A stretch of DNA of 64,000 nucleotides. Source: Druceiella hillmani. Its lineage: Eukaryota > Arthropoda > Insecta > Lepidoptera > Hepialidae. The stretch lies in contig JAYKKI010000127.1 in the NCBI GenBank assembly GCA_039881145.1, forward strand, positions 372,001 to 436,000. The letters run 5' to 3'. The translations under genes were made by a program, and so were the position numbers. The notes below the pieces were generated by a model that was not told the DNA's origin, did not search any database, and saw nothing but the letters and a program-made list of their open reading frames with translations. Shown piece after piece: positions 25,515 through 36,168 of the stretch; the stretch's first letter is position 1, and every line of letters begins with the position of its first letter.

Positions 25515-26179
25515 CCTACTTAATTAATTTTTAGTTAAGGAAATATGCGCTAGTGCAAGTAAAAATTATATTCTGAATAGAAATCTGTTTTAATTTAACC
25601 GTTCCTCTTCAGTATTTTCGCAGTTAACAAAAGTTGTTAGCATTAAAAATTAATGTACTTTTAGTGCTATTTATAAGCATTTGAAAAACTTTTATTATGT
25701 ACAACTGTATATCATATATTTAATATATAATTAGATATATTAATATAGGTCTGCTGTCTAGCATAATATGGTTTCCATGGAAACTTAATTTCCGATGATA
25801 TTAAGACAGTAAATTATTTAGAAACTGGTTTTTAATATACCGACACACATATAAACATACATTATATTAAACTATTTAATACTATATTCCTTTATCTCAA
25901 AATAATGAATACGGAAATAAACCGTCCAGTTATAAAAACCCAACAAAGATGAGTGCAACCTGAATAGTTAATCCTATATGAAAAGACACGTTGAAAGTAG
26001 CCCGCGGTCATCGACTCTACTAGTGGACGGAGGATGTGCGGACCATTAGCTCGACAAGGACTCGAATCAACATCCTTAATAATTCGAATGGACGCGTCGG
26101 TCTCGAGCAGGATTTAGGAGCTACTATGGATATCGACGGCGAAGCAGGACGGTCTCTACAATGATATATTTTCCTTCCG

Positions 26180-26460
26180 ATCATGGCTTACCGGAAAACA
26201 TATAATTTCCCGTCAATATATTTTATTTTGAAAGCATTGAGAAAATAAAAAAAAAATTTGAAATGTTATACGTAAATCACAACTTACTCGAAGGAAACCA
26301 CAAAAATATTTTACTGCCGATTCTTTACAATTTTTGTGTCAGAGAGCCTGATTTATGTAAATGTCTGTATGGTTTTGGTCAAATAAGATACATTTTTAGC
26401 TTAGTGGCAATGAATAAATTCCTACAAATTTCGAGTGATTTATTTGGCATATTTTAGTTG
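26180..26460 (+). pseudogene. Broken open frame conserved in module R, copy 2
   Basis: Paralogue of 1960-2270. The longest uninterrupted part starts at an ATG at 26263 (64 codons) and includes LEGNHKNILLPILYNFC and PDLCKCLYGFGQI. The upstream part in the same frame has a TAA just after LPENI. In copy 1 the sequence corresponding to YNF has a stop. No signal peptide, no domain I can name. Probably a relic of an exon or element ORF; it may be no gene at all. Confidence 0.3.
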
Positions 26461-26760
26461 ATTTCACCAAACAGAACGACTTCATTTTACATTAATATAA
26501 CATTTGTTAATTTTCTTAGCATTGGTAAAGACTATTTTAAAATCTTTGGGTTAACAAAGTATAAAATTTCATTTTGTTAGATTTCAAGTTAGATCGTCTG
26601 TTTTAATGCGGCTTTGATATCAATAAATCAAATTTATGTTTATATGTTTTACTTGAAGTATTAAAGGGTTATTAATAAAATAACATAAGCTTTCTTACCG
26701 AATACTTTTTACTTTAATCACGAAAAGAATAAAAACGATTATTTGATTCTCATTTAATTA

Positions 26761-26858
26761 TGACTGATATAATTAATGATTTCTCATTTAATTATATCAG
26801 TCACTCAAAAATCGATCCTCAATCAGATGACTAGTCATCTGATTGAGAATCGATTTTT
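26761..26858. repeat. Two adjacent hairpins found only in copy 2
   Basis: First, 'tgactgatataatta' (26761-26775) and its perfect reverse complement (26789-26803). Second, an almost perfect palindrome centred at 26832/26833 with 26-bp arms ('ctcaatcagatgacta' and its complement). The corresponding part of copy 1 (2585-2635) has single-arm sequence only. Confidence 0.85.
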
Positions 26859-27914
26859 ATTATAATATGCTATACGTAGTATTAAAAGAATCTTCATGTT
26901 TAATCAAAATATTGATTATTAGGTGCAGTAAATACTAAGTAAGAAAGATCACATGCCTTTTTTTTTGGAAAAAGAAGACTTCCCTCTTTCTTTTTAAATA
27001 TTTACCATTATCTACAGCGAGAGCACGTAACTGCGGTTAACATAAAGTTATCATAAGTATTTTTATGTTGAGATTGTAATAAAAATTATGCGTTTAGTTT
27101 TTCTCAATTAAATGAACCATTATTAATAGAAATAAATTAGTTTTTCATATTATTGATCTAATAATAGCAAAACATTTTTTGCTATAAAGAATAATCTTTT
27201 AAAATTTTTAAGAAATAGTTATTTTTATAAAAGGGCGTGTTGGGCGTGCCTGTCCCTCATGTAATTATAATTAAATTATTAGTCGTACTGAAGCTTTCTT
27301 CTAATTGTTGTTTTTTTGTTAGAAGCAATAAAAACGTTTTTAGTTTTAAAATTTGATCCAAGTAGTTCAGTTTTAATATTTGAATAGTCAAGATCTAGGG
27401 ATATAAAAATTTACTACGTCGTTAAAATTTGATGAATTATTTTTAAATTATTGTCTATTAAATTAAATTGAAAATTAGCGGTTTGGTCAATTTCTTGCTT
27501 TTGTGATATTGTAATATATGTTAAAATCCATGAGCATCATAATTCTATATAAGGATTTGATTTAGTCTTTTTTCTTTCAATTTTCTAACAAGTGCACTTA
27601 CAATGATGCCTCGAAATATTATGACATTTAATTTCGAAGAATTAAATGTAATACTGTACTGTCAAAATCGGATGCGCATTTCATTGTTTCAATTGATGTT
27701 TTTTGTACATATAAATATATAGTAAATTCAATTAAAAATAAGGCGAGGAGTGTTATAACTAAACGTACAGGAAGGTAGACAAATGTAGATTTTGAAATTC
27801 TACGAATGTGAATGAAATGCTATAGTCACGACGACGCTGATTGTCTCTCAGAAAGATACTTCTGTCTCTCAAACAGAATAAGTTATGTAATAAATATACA
27901 CATAGCCCATATAA

Positions 27915-28090
27915 TTTTTAGGGTTCCTTACCTATGAAAAGAAAAACCAAACCCTTGTAATCTTATAAGGGTTACGTTTTTCTATTTGGCCAGTCACTTA
28001 TCCGTTCGTCTGCACTTTTATGACAGTCGCTTTTCTCATAAACCGCTTGGCGTAGAATATACTTATCGATGACTATAAAATATTTGTGTG
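27915..28090 (+). repeat. Interspersed repeat starting 'ttagggttcc'
   Basis: Same family as 20225-20460 in opposite orientation. It reads 'ttttagggttccttacc', an internal complementary 'aacccttgtaa'/'ttataagggtt' pair, then 'ccagtcacttatccgttcgt'. A degenerate counterpart at 4110-4270 shows that it was there before the units duplicated. Confidence 0.5.
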
Positions 28091-28300
28091 ACAGTATAAA
28101 TCTTCATAAAACATTAAAAACAATAATAACTAAGAATGATACTTTTACATCCACTATTGTTATGTAATTATTTCAAACTTATTAGTTTTATTTACGGAGT
28201 GATGGAGTTTAAACCTTTAAATGAAATGTTCTGACTTAGGTATTTTATGAAAGCGTCGTAAGTTTAGGGTAGGTCGTTGTGTAGATTTTTTATGAAAACA

Positions 28301-29545
28301 TCGTTCTCTCATATTATTATTCTCAATATGCGTTCCACTAAAAATATATTTGTAATCTTATAACTGTGTTAATTCGAGACGGAATATTATAACTCCGCTA
28401 AGTTTAAAGAATCTCAGTGATTAATAGAAGATAGGATGTTAAATCTTTTGAAGTAATGCAGTTGTTCAAATATGAAAAATTTTTTTAATCAGTTTTCCAG
28501 CCAGATAGGCTTGATCTAACTTGAAAATATAGTAATTTATATGACAATTTACGTAATTCAATAATTGTAATTTTATTTTCATTGTAATATTTTGAAGCAG
28601 CTAGTCTGGGCTTACGCCTTGTGAATAATAAGTTATATCAATAGATATGTACTTAATTTTTAGCAATGATTTTTAAAACATCGAACATACTACCACTTCC
28701 AAATAAAATCATATTTCATATTTCAAGAGTTAGCTTTAACACTTTGCAGGTCATTAAGTTTCTAATTCCGACATGTTATCATCATAGAATATTAATATCA
28801 GACTATATTTGTTCCTCTTTTCCTGTAAATTACCGTCCCGTGACATTGGCCTTAAAAGTATATTACCTTAAAAAGGTTACTTTGATTCAAGAACAACGAA
28901 AATTTTTTTGGGGTCATTCATGTTATTAATTTTTTTATTTTATGAATATTTAAAAGTTAAAATAAATTATGACCAGATTAAACAAAAGTTAAGTGAGTAA
29001 CATACAACTAGCAACCAGCATAATTCTCATATTTTCACCAAATTATTGCGAATATACCAATATATTAACCGCAGATCGATTCCATAACTAATATTAAGAA
29101 CTCTTGATATTCTATCAACAGCTTAGTTTTACGTTTCTGGCATTTAGGTTTGGATAATTAAACTTCGGTTTATCTGACATCAAGCCATTGGCCTTGTGTG
29201 TTTTATAACCCACTTCTTATCACCAACTGCCTCAGCCATAAAAATTATGTTTTAATATACATTTTGAGGTTAGCGTTCTAATGAAGAAAATCAACTGAGA
29301 ATAAACTGAGAATAAATCACTATATTAATCATAGATTCCTCCGAAAATAACTTTTAATGAATAACGCCCTTTGAACCCTACCAATTCCTTAGCGTTAAGT
29401 GTCTGGTATTGAGTTTAGGTTTGGACAATGCAGTTTCCGTATATTATGCACTGAATCGAATATCTGGTGAGTTTGATTCAAACACAATGAAATCTTTTTT
29501 GGCTGAGAATAAACCACTATATTAATCACAGATTCCTCCGAAAGT
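28301..29545. other. A+T-rich spacer, part of the 6.4-kb gap between modules R and S
   Basis: The frame 28666-28929 is unrecognised. 'ataaaccactatattaatca' style words recur at about 29300-29340 and 29505-29540, together with 'agattcctccgaaa', so there is a local duplication of about 200 bp. Confidence 0.45.
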
Positions 29546-29546
29546 A

Positions 29547-29728
<182 letters not shown>

Positions 29729-29884
29729 GTCTTATCAATAACTCAGTATTCCGTTTCTCATATATATATTAGGTTTGGACGTTGCGGCTCCTATTTATCC
29801 TATACTAATTGCTTTAATCAATGAAAAATATTAGTGTGTATTTTAGTGTGTAACTTATTTATTTATTTATAATTTTTTATACAT

Positions 29885-29935
29885 AATACATATGGTGAAC
29901 CTAATGCTAGATTAGCAACCTTTTCCAGTCAACTA
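29885..29935 (-). mobile_element. Possible SINE tail fragment
   Basis: 'acatatggtgaacctaatgc' followed by 'agcaacct' and 'cagtcaac' resembles the tail of the SINE at 37197-37366 ('catatggtggacttattgc', 'agcaatct', 'cagccaac'). No tRNA-like head is attached. Confidence 0.35.
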
Positions 29936-30419
29936 TGTCATGGTATGTCATTGGTATTGAAATTAAATTGGTAGAGTGTAAAGAGATTGTATAATGAAAA
30001 TCAATTATAGTACATTAGAGAAAGAAAAATACAAAAGTATTAGTTATATAAACTATTAACATGATGGAAAAGACAGGAAAAAGAAAGAAAAAAAAGTTTC
30101 AGGAGAGGTAGAACGTTCCATTCAATCTTTGAAAATATGCAGCGACGTGATTTTCCCAGTATCGGGACCCTGGTGATTCTAATTTTTTTTTGCTTGGACA
30201 GTGAAAGAGTTTTCGTAAGAGGTAGTATGCTTAGGAATTAGTGGAATGATTTTTTGTCATTTTGACGTAATTTTTAGACTTTTCTCATTGGAATATAGAT
30301 ACACTAAAATAAAAGCTTTAATAATACATAAGTAGCTGGATTAAACGTTTCTCAAACTATGCATTGGTTTTCGAAATATTGAGAATAATACTTTTCATAC
30401 TTTTGCCTCTAAATATTAC
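29936..30419. other. A+T-rich spacer, nothing recognised
   Basis: No paralogous match or ORF of note. Confidence 0.4.
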
Positions 30420-30545
30420 CGCCAGATCCGGCACCTTATTGTGCAAGATGCTCGCCCGCGGGCTCCCTTTGAAGGGGAAGGTTGTGTTGCAGCGCGCAGC
30501 ACAAAAACATCGTAGAAACTTGCCAAGTTTCCATTCCGTCAAAAC
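30420..30545. other. G+C-rich islet, open on both strands
   Basis: The segment includes 'gctcgcccgcgggctccc' and 'ttgcagcgcgcagcac' and is far above the local G+C level. Open frames cross it on both strands (60-64 codons), so neither is informative. I recognise neither product. It could be a remnant of a mobile element or an exon. Confidence 0.35.
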
Positions 30546-30744
30546 ATTAAAATATTAATTCATTAAACCCACTGATTATACAAAAGAAGTATATGAAAGC
30601 CCGGGCCTTAATAAGGCTACTAAATTAACATTTCGGTACCAGCATCATCTGTAGCATGCAAAGTATTGTCTGTGACATCAATATCGAAATCGTGCCAGAA
30701 TTATTTATGTTAAAATTTTTCCTTTAGAGCCAAAAAACTTAGGT

Positions 30745-30910
30745 TTTGTTTGATGCTCTTATAGATAAGGCTAAACAATTTCCAGAAAATTAAAAAGAGA
30801 AGCTAGAAATTACTAATAATAAGATGAAAAGTTCAAAGAGCAGCTGAAAAACTTGGAATCTATCCAAAGGAAAAAAAATAAGCGAGAATATCAAAAAGAA
30901 AGCAAAGGGT
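30745..30910 (+). pseudogene. Lysine/glutamate-rich decayed coding-like segment
   Basis: Two neighbouring frames read FDALIDKAKQFPEN and then, after a shift near 30828, DEKFKEQLKNLESIQRKK followed by REYQKESKG. The charged, heptad-like pattern would fit a coiled coil. The family is not recognised. Breaks between the pieces indicate a dead copy if it was ever coding. Confidence 0.25.
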
Positions 30911-32604
30911 CATGTGTGATACTAATAAGGTTGTTAGACATAAAACAAAAAATGCCAAGCTTGTAATCATGAAGAATATAAGAATACGAAGTGAAAACGG
31001 AGATTTCAAATAGCCTAAGTGCGATTAAAAATATAGACGGAAAAATTTCGTTATTTTTTGTATATGCAAACACGATTTCCTTACAATTTTCTTATACGTA
31101 TAGATAGATATATATGTTTCCATTAGCAACATATAAAAGTTATTATATTTTTTGTGACAATAAATTGGTGATACCACACAGGCATTTTATTTCATATATT
31201 TTGAAACATAGTATACCGACGAGCGCCGCGTGGACTCTTCCTACCTTGAGCTAGTCGCACCTTCTCTCATATTTTACCTGGTGCATATTTGCCTCTTAAA
31301 GCGTGTAGCTCACTTCTAAGATAATAAATAACTAAGCAATGAAAGTATAATTTTAATATATGTGCTCTGTTTGTAGTATATTATCTTGCATTTTTCTCGA
31401 AAAAATAAACTCGACTCAGATAACTATTTAATTCGTTTGATGAAACGTCTGTTCATTTTCCATAACTTTCCGTGTTTCAATCAACCTTTATACATTTATA
31501 TACTTGATATTCCATATGCAGCTCAGTATTTTATTTTTGGTATTGAGCCGAGTTTCGGGTACTGAAATACCCACTGCTCCTATAACCTTTGTCATATGTA
31601 ATTAACCTGTGTAACTCACTTTTTATTAGCAAATTATTGGTTGCTTCATTCAATCTACAAGTAAATTTTCTCAATCAGTTTAACAAAATTTATGTATTAA
31701 TTACTAAAGTTACGCTAGTTTCGCGTTTTAGACCTTTTCCTGATTTCTGTTAGTGCTCCTCTAGATTTGGCAGAAATTTACTAATATCTACCTTTATCAC
31801 TTAGATGACGTAATCGTTATACACTAAATTTAACAAGGCGTATGGAGCACGGCTCGTCTTGTTTTTAAACTTATTTACCAGAATTTTGCTGCCTCGTACG
31901 GCATTTTCAACTAATATTTTTGGTAGGCTTTGCATCGTAACTAAAATGGAATTCATAAAATAAATGAGTTCGTGCTTACTGTGGATTTATATACATTTTC
32001 TTTATTATAACGCACTTATGCACTTGCACTGACTGTTATTAATCGAGCACCATTCAATATATTTATATATTCTACTAAAATATTCTGAAAATTTCTAACA
32101 AGGTTAGGAGAGCCCCCAACTCGTGGATAAAAATTCGTTAGGTAATTCGACAATTTTAAATAAATTTTCCTTAAGTTTTTTTTTTGTTTTGACCTGTTTT
32201 TTTTATACCTGTCGTACAAAAATAAATAGAAAATTCCTGCAATATCTATTGATTAAATCAAGCATCACAACAATTTATGTTCAGTCTGGTATTTTCCTTT
32301 TTTTTCGACTTTGATCGTATACAATGTGATAGGTTAATGTTAGTGGTTAAAACAAATATTGTCAGCTATTCTTTATAAAATCTCAGGATTTTACACTTAG
32401 GTAAATTATTTTTAATTTTAAATTTTACGTATACCGGTACTTTCAACTAAATGCTTTTACCATTTTTTGCTTTTACCATTTTAACAATTTCTAATTTCTC
32501 TCATTGAAATTTTTCTTTTCTTTCGTGCTATTGTAAAAATGATATTACTTATTAATTTATACCAACACAGTGACATAAATATCTACTGGAAAACTACGTA
32601 AGTT

Positions 32605-32643
<39 letters not shown>

Positions 32644-33150
32644 CATTCCTAAAATTTCCGGAAGTAAATAAACAATAAACAGTTTGTATTATTGACCTAC
32701 ATTGTCGTGCAATAGCAAAGACATGCAGCATGAAAATGTTTTAAAAGAAAATTATTATCATTGAATATATATTCCAAATGAAAGTTTTGACACCTTATAA
32801 TTTAGAAAACATGATATTGAAATTAAAAATCTGCAATATAAATGCATTGCTAAGAATTAATCAGGCATACTGCCTCTTACAGCAACGAGTAAAATAAAAA
32901 AGGAAACGTGGTGAAAAGTAAGTATCTCTTAATAAAAATTTGTTTGCCTTATTTCAGGCAAACCTAACAAAAGATTTTAGTTCTCATTTTCAAAAAATAA
33001 TATTGATATATTTAAAAAAATATTCGAACGACAGATTGATTGACATAAATAGATTGGAATTATGCGGATTCATCCTTTACATACACGAACATTAAACATG
33101 TAGTAAATTGATCCTGATTGAACTCTATAAAAAGATGAGAAATTTACTCA
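30911..33150. other. A+T-rich spacer with one microsatellite
   Basis: A (TA)n tract lies at 32603-32642. A small G+C-richer patch near 31218-31275 is unexplained. The short frames at 32016-32314 on both strands overlap a low-complexity poly-T stretch and are not credible. Confidence 0.45.
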
Positions 33151-33325
33151 CCGTCGCGAAGTAAGTAAAAGAACCGACACGAAGTAAGTAAAAGAACCGA
33201 CACGAAGTAAGTAAAAGAACCGACACGAAGTAAGTAAAAGAACCGACACGAAGTAAGTAAAATAACCGACACGAAGTAAGTAAAAGAACCGACACGAAGT
33301 AAGTAAAAGAACTGACACGAAGTAA
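33151..33325. repeat. 23-bp minisatellite, eight near-identical copies
   Basis: The word 'gaagtaagtaaaagaaccga' recurs at 33158, 33181, 33204, 33227, 33250, 33273, 33296 and 33319, exactly 23 bp apart. There are only about four substitutions in the array. The low divergence implies recent expansion. Confidence 0.97.
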
Positions 33326-33530
33326 CTATTCTAAATTTTCTTGACTTCGTTTACATTGAGAATGTTAATGATTAACGTAACCATAGTTAACAAATTAAAA
33401 ATACATCGATCATGCAACGATACATGATAAGCCTCAATGCTATTATCCAAATGAGATATTGTAAAACTAAATATAATCCACAATTAAATGAAACTACGTG
33501 ATGTAGTATTATTTCTACTTTCTTTAATTT

Positions 33531-33589
33531 CTTTACCACGACCTAGGTTTCGTTGTATTACAACATCTTCAGGTGGGATATTTGCAAAG
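33531..33589 (-). ncRNA. Hammerhead ribozyme-like motif, complete core
   Basis: In minus-strand sense: CTTT and CCAC on the 5' side of helix I, CTGAAGA, one extra U, helix II GTTGT/ACAAC with a 3-nt loop, GAAA, palindromic helix III ACCTAGGT, GTC triplet, then GTGG and AAAG closing helix I. Helix III as a monomer would have three pairs and a 2-nt loop. The palindrome suggests that two copies could pair over eight bases. An extra residue before helix II is unusual but known in some natural hammerheads such as that of chrysanthemum chlorotic mottle viroid. Confidence 0.65.
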
Positions 33590-33591
33590 AT

Positions 33592-33646
33592 ACTAATATC
33601 CCACCTGAAGATGTTGTAATACAACGAAACCTAGGTCGTGGTAAAG
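33592..33646 (+). ncRNA. Hammerhead ribozyme-like motif, complete core
   Basis: CCAC 33601-33604 pairs with GTGG 33638-33641. CTGAAGA is at 33605-33611, extra U at 33612, helix II GTTGT 33613-33617 with ACAAC 33621-33625, GAAA 33626-33629, and helix III ACCTAGGT 33629-33636. The predicted cut lies between C33637 and G33638. The matching minus-strand copy is only a few bases away, so a read-through transcript would fold into one long hairpin competing with the ribozyme fold. Confidence 0.65.
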
Positions 33647-33751
33647 AAATTAAAAAAGTAGAAATAATACTACATCACGTAGTTTCATTTAATTGTGAAT
33701 AATGAATTTCTATAAAATTAACGCCAAATATATTCTATAACTAAATATAAT

Positions 33752-34859
33752 ATTAAAAAAGAGTTACCAAGACCCTCGACAAGAAATAGCGTGTAATTAT
33801 TCACTGACATTTTCAGAGAATTTTAAAATTAAACGATGTATTTTGAAACCCACGACGGTAATTTTTAAATACGTTTGTACTGTTTTACCCTTTATTTAAT
33901 TTAATTGACTCTAAGTAATTATTTGAAATATAAATTAAATACCATTCAATCAACTTCTTCATTTTTTACCAATATTATTTACATCGTTATTCTGAATCAA
34001 TTTATCCAATGTTTAGTTTACCTTTCTCTTAATAGAGAAAATAAACATTTATAAAATCGTCTTACTTAAAAAATAATATATTCTGATAAGCGAAAAACAT
34101 TCCAACTACCTGTCTACGCAGAATTACCTGAAAAACAATCACGTCGTACATAATGTGTAATGAGACTAAAGTTTGGAACCTGGAAATAATGCCAAACACA
34201 TTTTTGGCTTAAATATTTGAAATGGCTCCAGTATGCAAAACATTCAAACTTAGTGTTTTGAAACTTCTGGGAAAATTAATTTGTTTTGCATAAGTAATTC
34301 CATTTTGATGTATCCTTAACGCTCGGAATCTTATTTAGATGGAGTAATAAATACTGGAAAACGTTGTGTTAGAAACATATATGGTGTAGTACATAGCTAA
34401 ATTACTTTTTTAGAATATGTATTTGTTTTTTTGTTGTTGTTTATCTATTATATTGTTGTTTATTATTAGTATCACAGAAAAACTGCTTCCTTGATTTATT
34501 CGGGATTTACACTAAGAAGATTTGGAACGTTTATATTCAAATATCGTAACCTTTTGTCATCAACATCCTTTTGACTGGAAAATAAAGCTAAGGGTTATTT
34601 TGTTTCGATTGAGGGCGCTCTTAATATGCAAATATTATCAAAGGCGTCATTACAATAATCCAACAAGATAATTTTGCTAATATATTTTAGATTTTGACAA
34701 TTTTAATATTGGTCTGTTGACTTTAGAATGGATATTAATCTTTCGGTAATCCTAAAAAACGAAAAAAAGTCCTACTAAGATTATAAATGGATACTTTAAA
34801 ATTCTGCACCATTTATGATGTTACCCCAGCTATGTTGATTATATACGGCATTGTAGTTA
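33752..34859. other. A+T-rich spacer, nothing recognised
   Basis: No ORF above noise, no repeat besides short T-rich runs near 34425-34460. Confidence 0.4.
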
Positions 34860-35645
34860 AATTTTAAAATAATTGGAACTAAGATTACTACTACCAAATT
34901 ACACCAAGTTATGAAATTATTCTCCTTTCATATTTTTAATGTTGTAATAATTGTGATGAAAATTGCAATTGAATGTTAATATTGATATAACTGTGAAATA
35001 ACTTTAACTAATGAATAATTCTTGAAAAACAAATTTATAAAATGTAAAAAAATATTTATCAATCAAGATGATAAACTTTGCTATAGGAAGCATGCATAAC
35101 TCAGCCGGTTACTGAGGAATATTAGATAGTTTTGTCCTGTAAATTATATTGGCTTACTAATTCTTCAACATTTTATATAATATCGTTGGATAATGACGTT
35201 AATTGTGAAAACAATATTTTTAATACTCTCGCATAAAAATCTTCAAAACTTTCTTCGAATTCAATGCAGAGTGTACCTTTCACAATATTAAAATTATATT
35301 ACAAAGCATACAAGAATCGTTCAACAATACTTGCACTTCCTTTATTTTTGGCTTCGGTAATAGAATTTTTCAGCAATTTTTGTTTTTTAAAAAAAGAGAG
35401 TTACCATTTTTAAGTTGACGTTATTATAACAAACCCAAATGAAACTTTACTTCACCTGTGCGAAAAATAATTTTAAAGATGCTTGAGCTACTACGGGGAG
35501 ATGCAATATTTATTATGTGAAAATAATTATATATTTACTTTATAAAGAGATTATTTAAAAATACATAAATTAAACTTTACTTACTACAAATGTATTTAAA
35601 ATTATAATAATATAATATAATAATATAATATATAATTATTGTATA

Positions 35646-35688
35646 TTAAAATTAAAAAATGATCACGCAGATCATTTTTTAATTTTAA
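35646..35688. repeat. Perfect 19-bp-arm hairpin
   Basis: 'ttaaaattaaaaaatgatc' (35646-35664) and its exact reverse complement (35670-35688) around a 5-nt loop 'acgca'. No host gene end is near, so it is not a terminator. Confidence 0.9.
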
Positions 35689-35819
35689 AAAATATTTATT
35701 TAAATAAATTAAAAACATATAATTTTGTGCATATGACTATTATTTAGACATTCAATTATAAGAATTTCGGCTTAAATAGCCTTACCTTATTTCAACTTTT
35801 CAGTGATAGTGTGAATAGT

Positions 35820-35894
35820 GTTCATAAATTGTCTATAAAACACAAACCATTAACTAGAAAGCTAATGGTTTGTGTTTTATGGACAATTATGAAC
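35820..35894. repeat. Hairpin with about 32-bp arms, copy 2 only
   Basis: Arms 35820-35852 and 35863-35894 differ at very few positions ('aaaacacaaaccatta' and its complement). Module S of copy 1 has only the first arm (around 5820-5840). Confidence 0.85.
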
Positions 35895-36076
35895 CATTCG
35901 TTAGAAATTTTTGATAATTATCATTAATTGCAAACTAAAACCATAAATAATAAGTAAAATTTTATAGTGTAAAATCACTGTATTTTAACTTTTATTTTTC
36001 AATGTACCCATGTAAGAAAAGCTCCAACTTTGCCATGGTACGTGATTTTGGATTATGTCAATCTCATAGGACACAC

Positions 36077-36096
36077 ATATTTATATATATAAATAA

Positions 36097-36168
<72 letters not shown>
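36077..36168. repeat. (TA)n microsatellite
   Basis: Long TA run with minor interruptions just after the end of module S. Confidence 0.95.

Larger units (their letters stand above)
25870..28300 (+). repeat. Unit copy 2, module R (paralogue of 1640-4360)
   Basis: Colinear with copy 1, with the G+C-richer block at 25985-26190 best preserved ('gttgaaagtagcccgcggtc', 'gacaaggactcgaatcaaca'). It lacks the hammerhead trimer of copy 1 and carries its own hairpins at 26761-26858. It also contains the 'agggttccttacc' repeat at 27915-28090. Confidence 0.8.
33465..33751. mobile_element. Palindromic twin hammerhead element with 13-bp target duplications
   Basis: The element occupies 33478-33738 and is flanked by AACTAAATATAAT at 33465-33477 and 33739-33751. 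The left arm (33478-33589, minus sense) and right arm (from about 33592, plus sense) are almost perfectly complementary over about 105 bp, meeting at a shared spacer. The right arm has about 35 bp of extra tail ('tgaatttctataaaattaac', 'gccaaatatatt'). Both arms hold a complete hammerhead-like core. This is the youngest-looking copy in the window. It codes for no protein, so it would depend on other machinery. Confidence 0.8.
34860..36030 (+). repeat. Unit copy 2, module S (paralogue of 4800-6010)
   Basis: Colinear with copy 1 as listed there. It lacks the truncated hammerhead repeat and carries two hairpins of its own. Confidence 0.75.

Noticed and set aside
30357..30558. Overlapping ORFs on both strands across the G+C-rich islet
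   Set aside because: Both are open only because the islet is short and G+C-rich; neither product has a known motif.
33151..33325. Regular 23-bp repeat as a possible CRISPR array
   Set aside because: The repeats are directly contiguous with no unique spacers, no cas-like genes are present, and the genome is eukaryotic.
35646..35688. Hairpin as a transcription terminator
   Set aside because: Not a bacterial context, no gene upstream, and it fits a template-switch duplication better.
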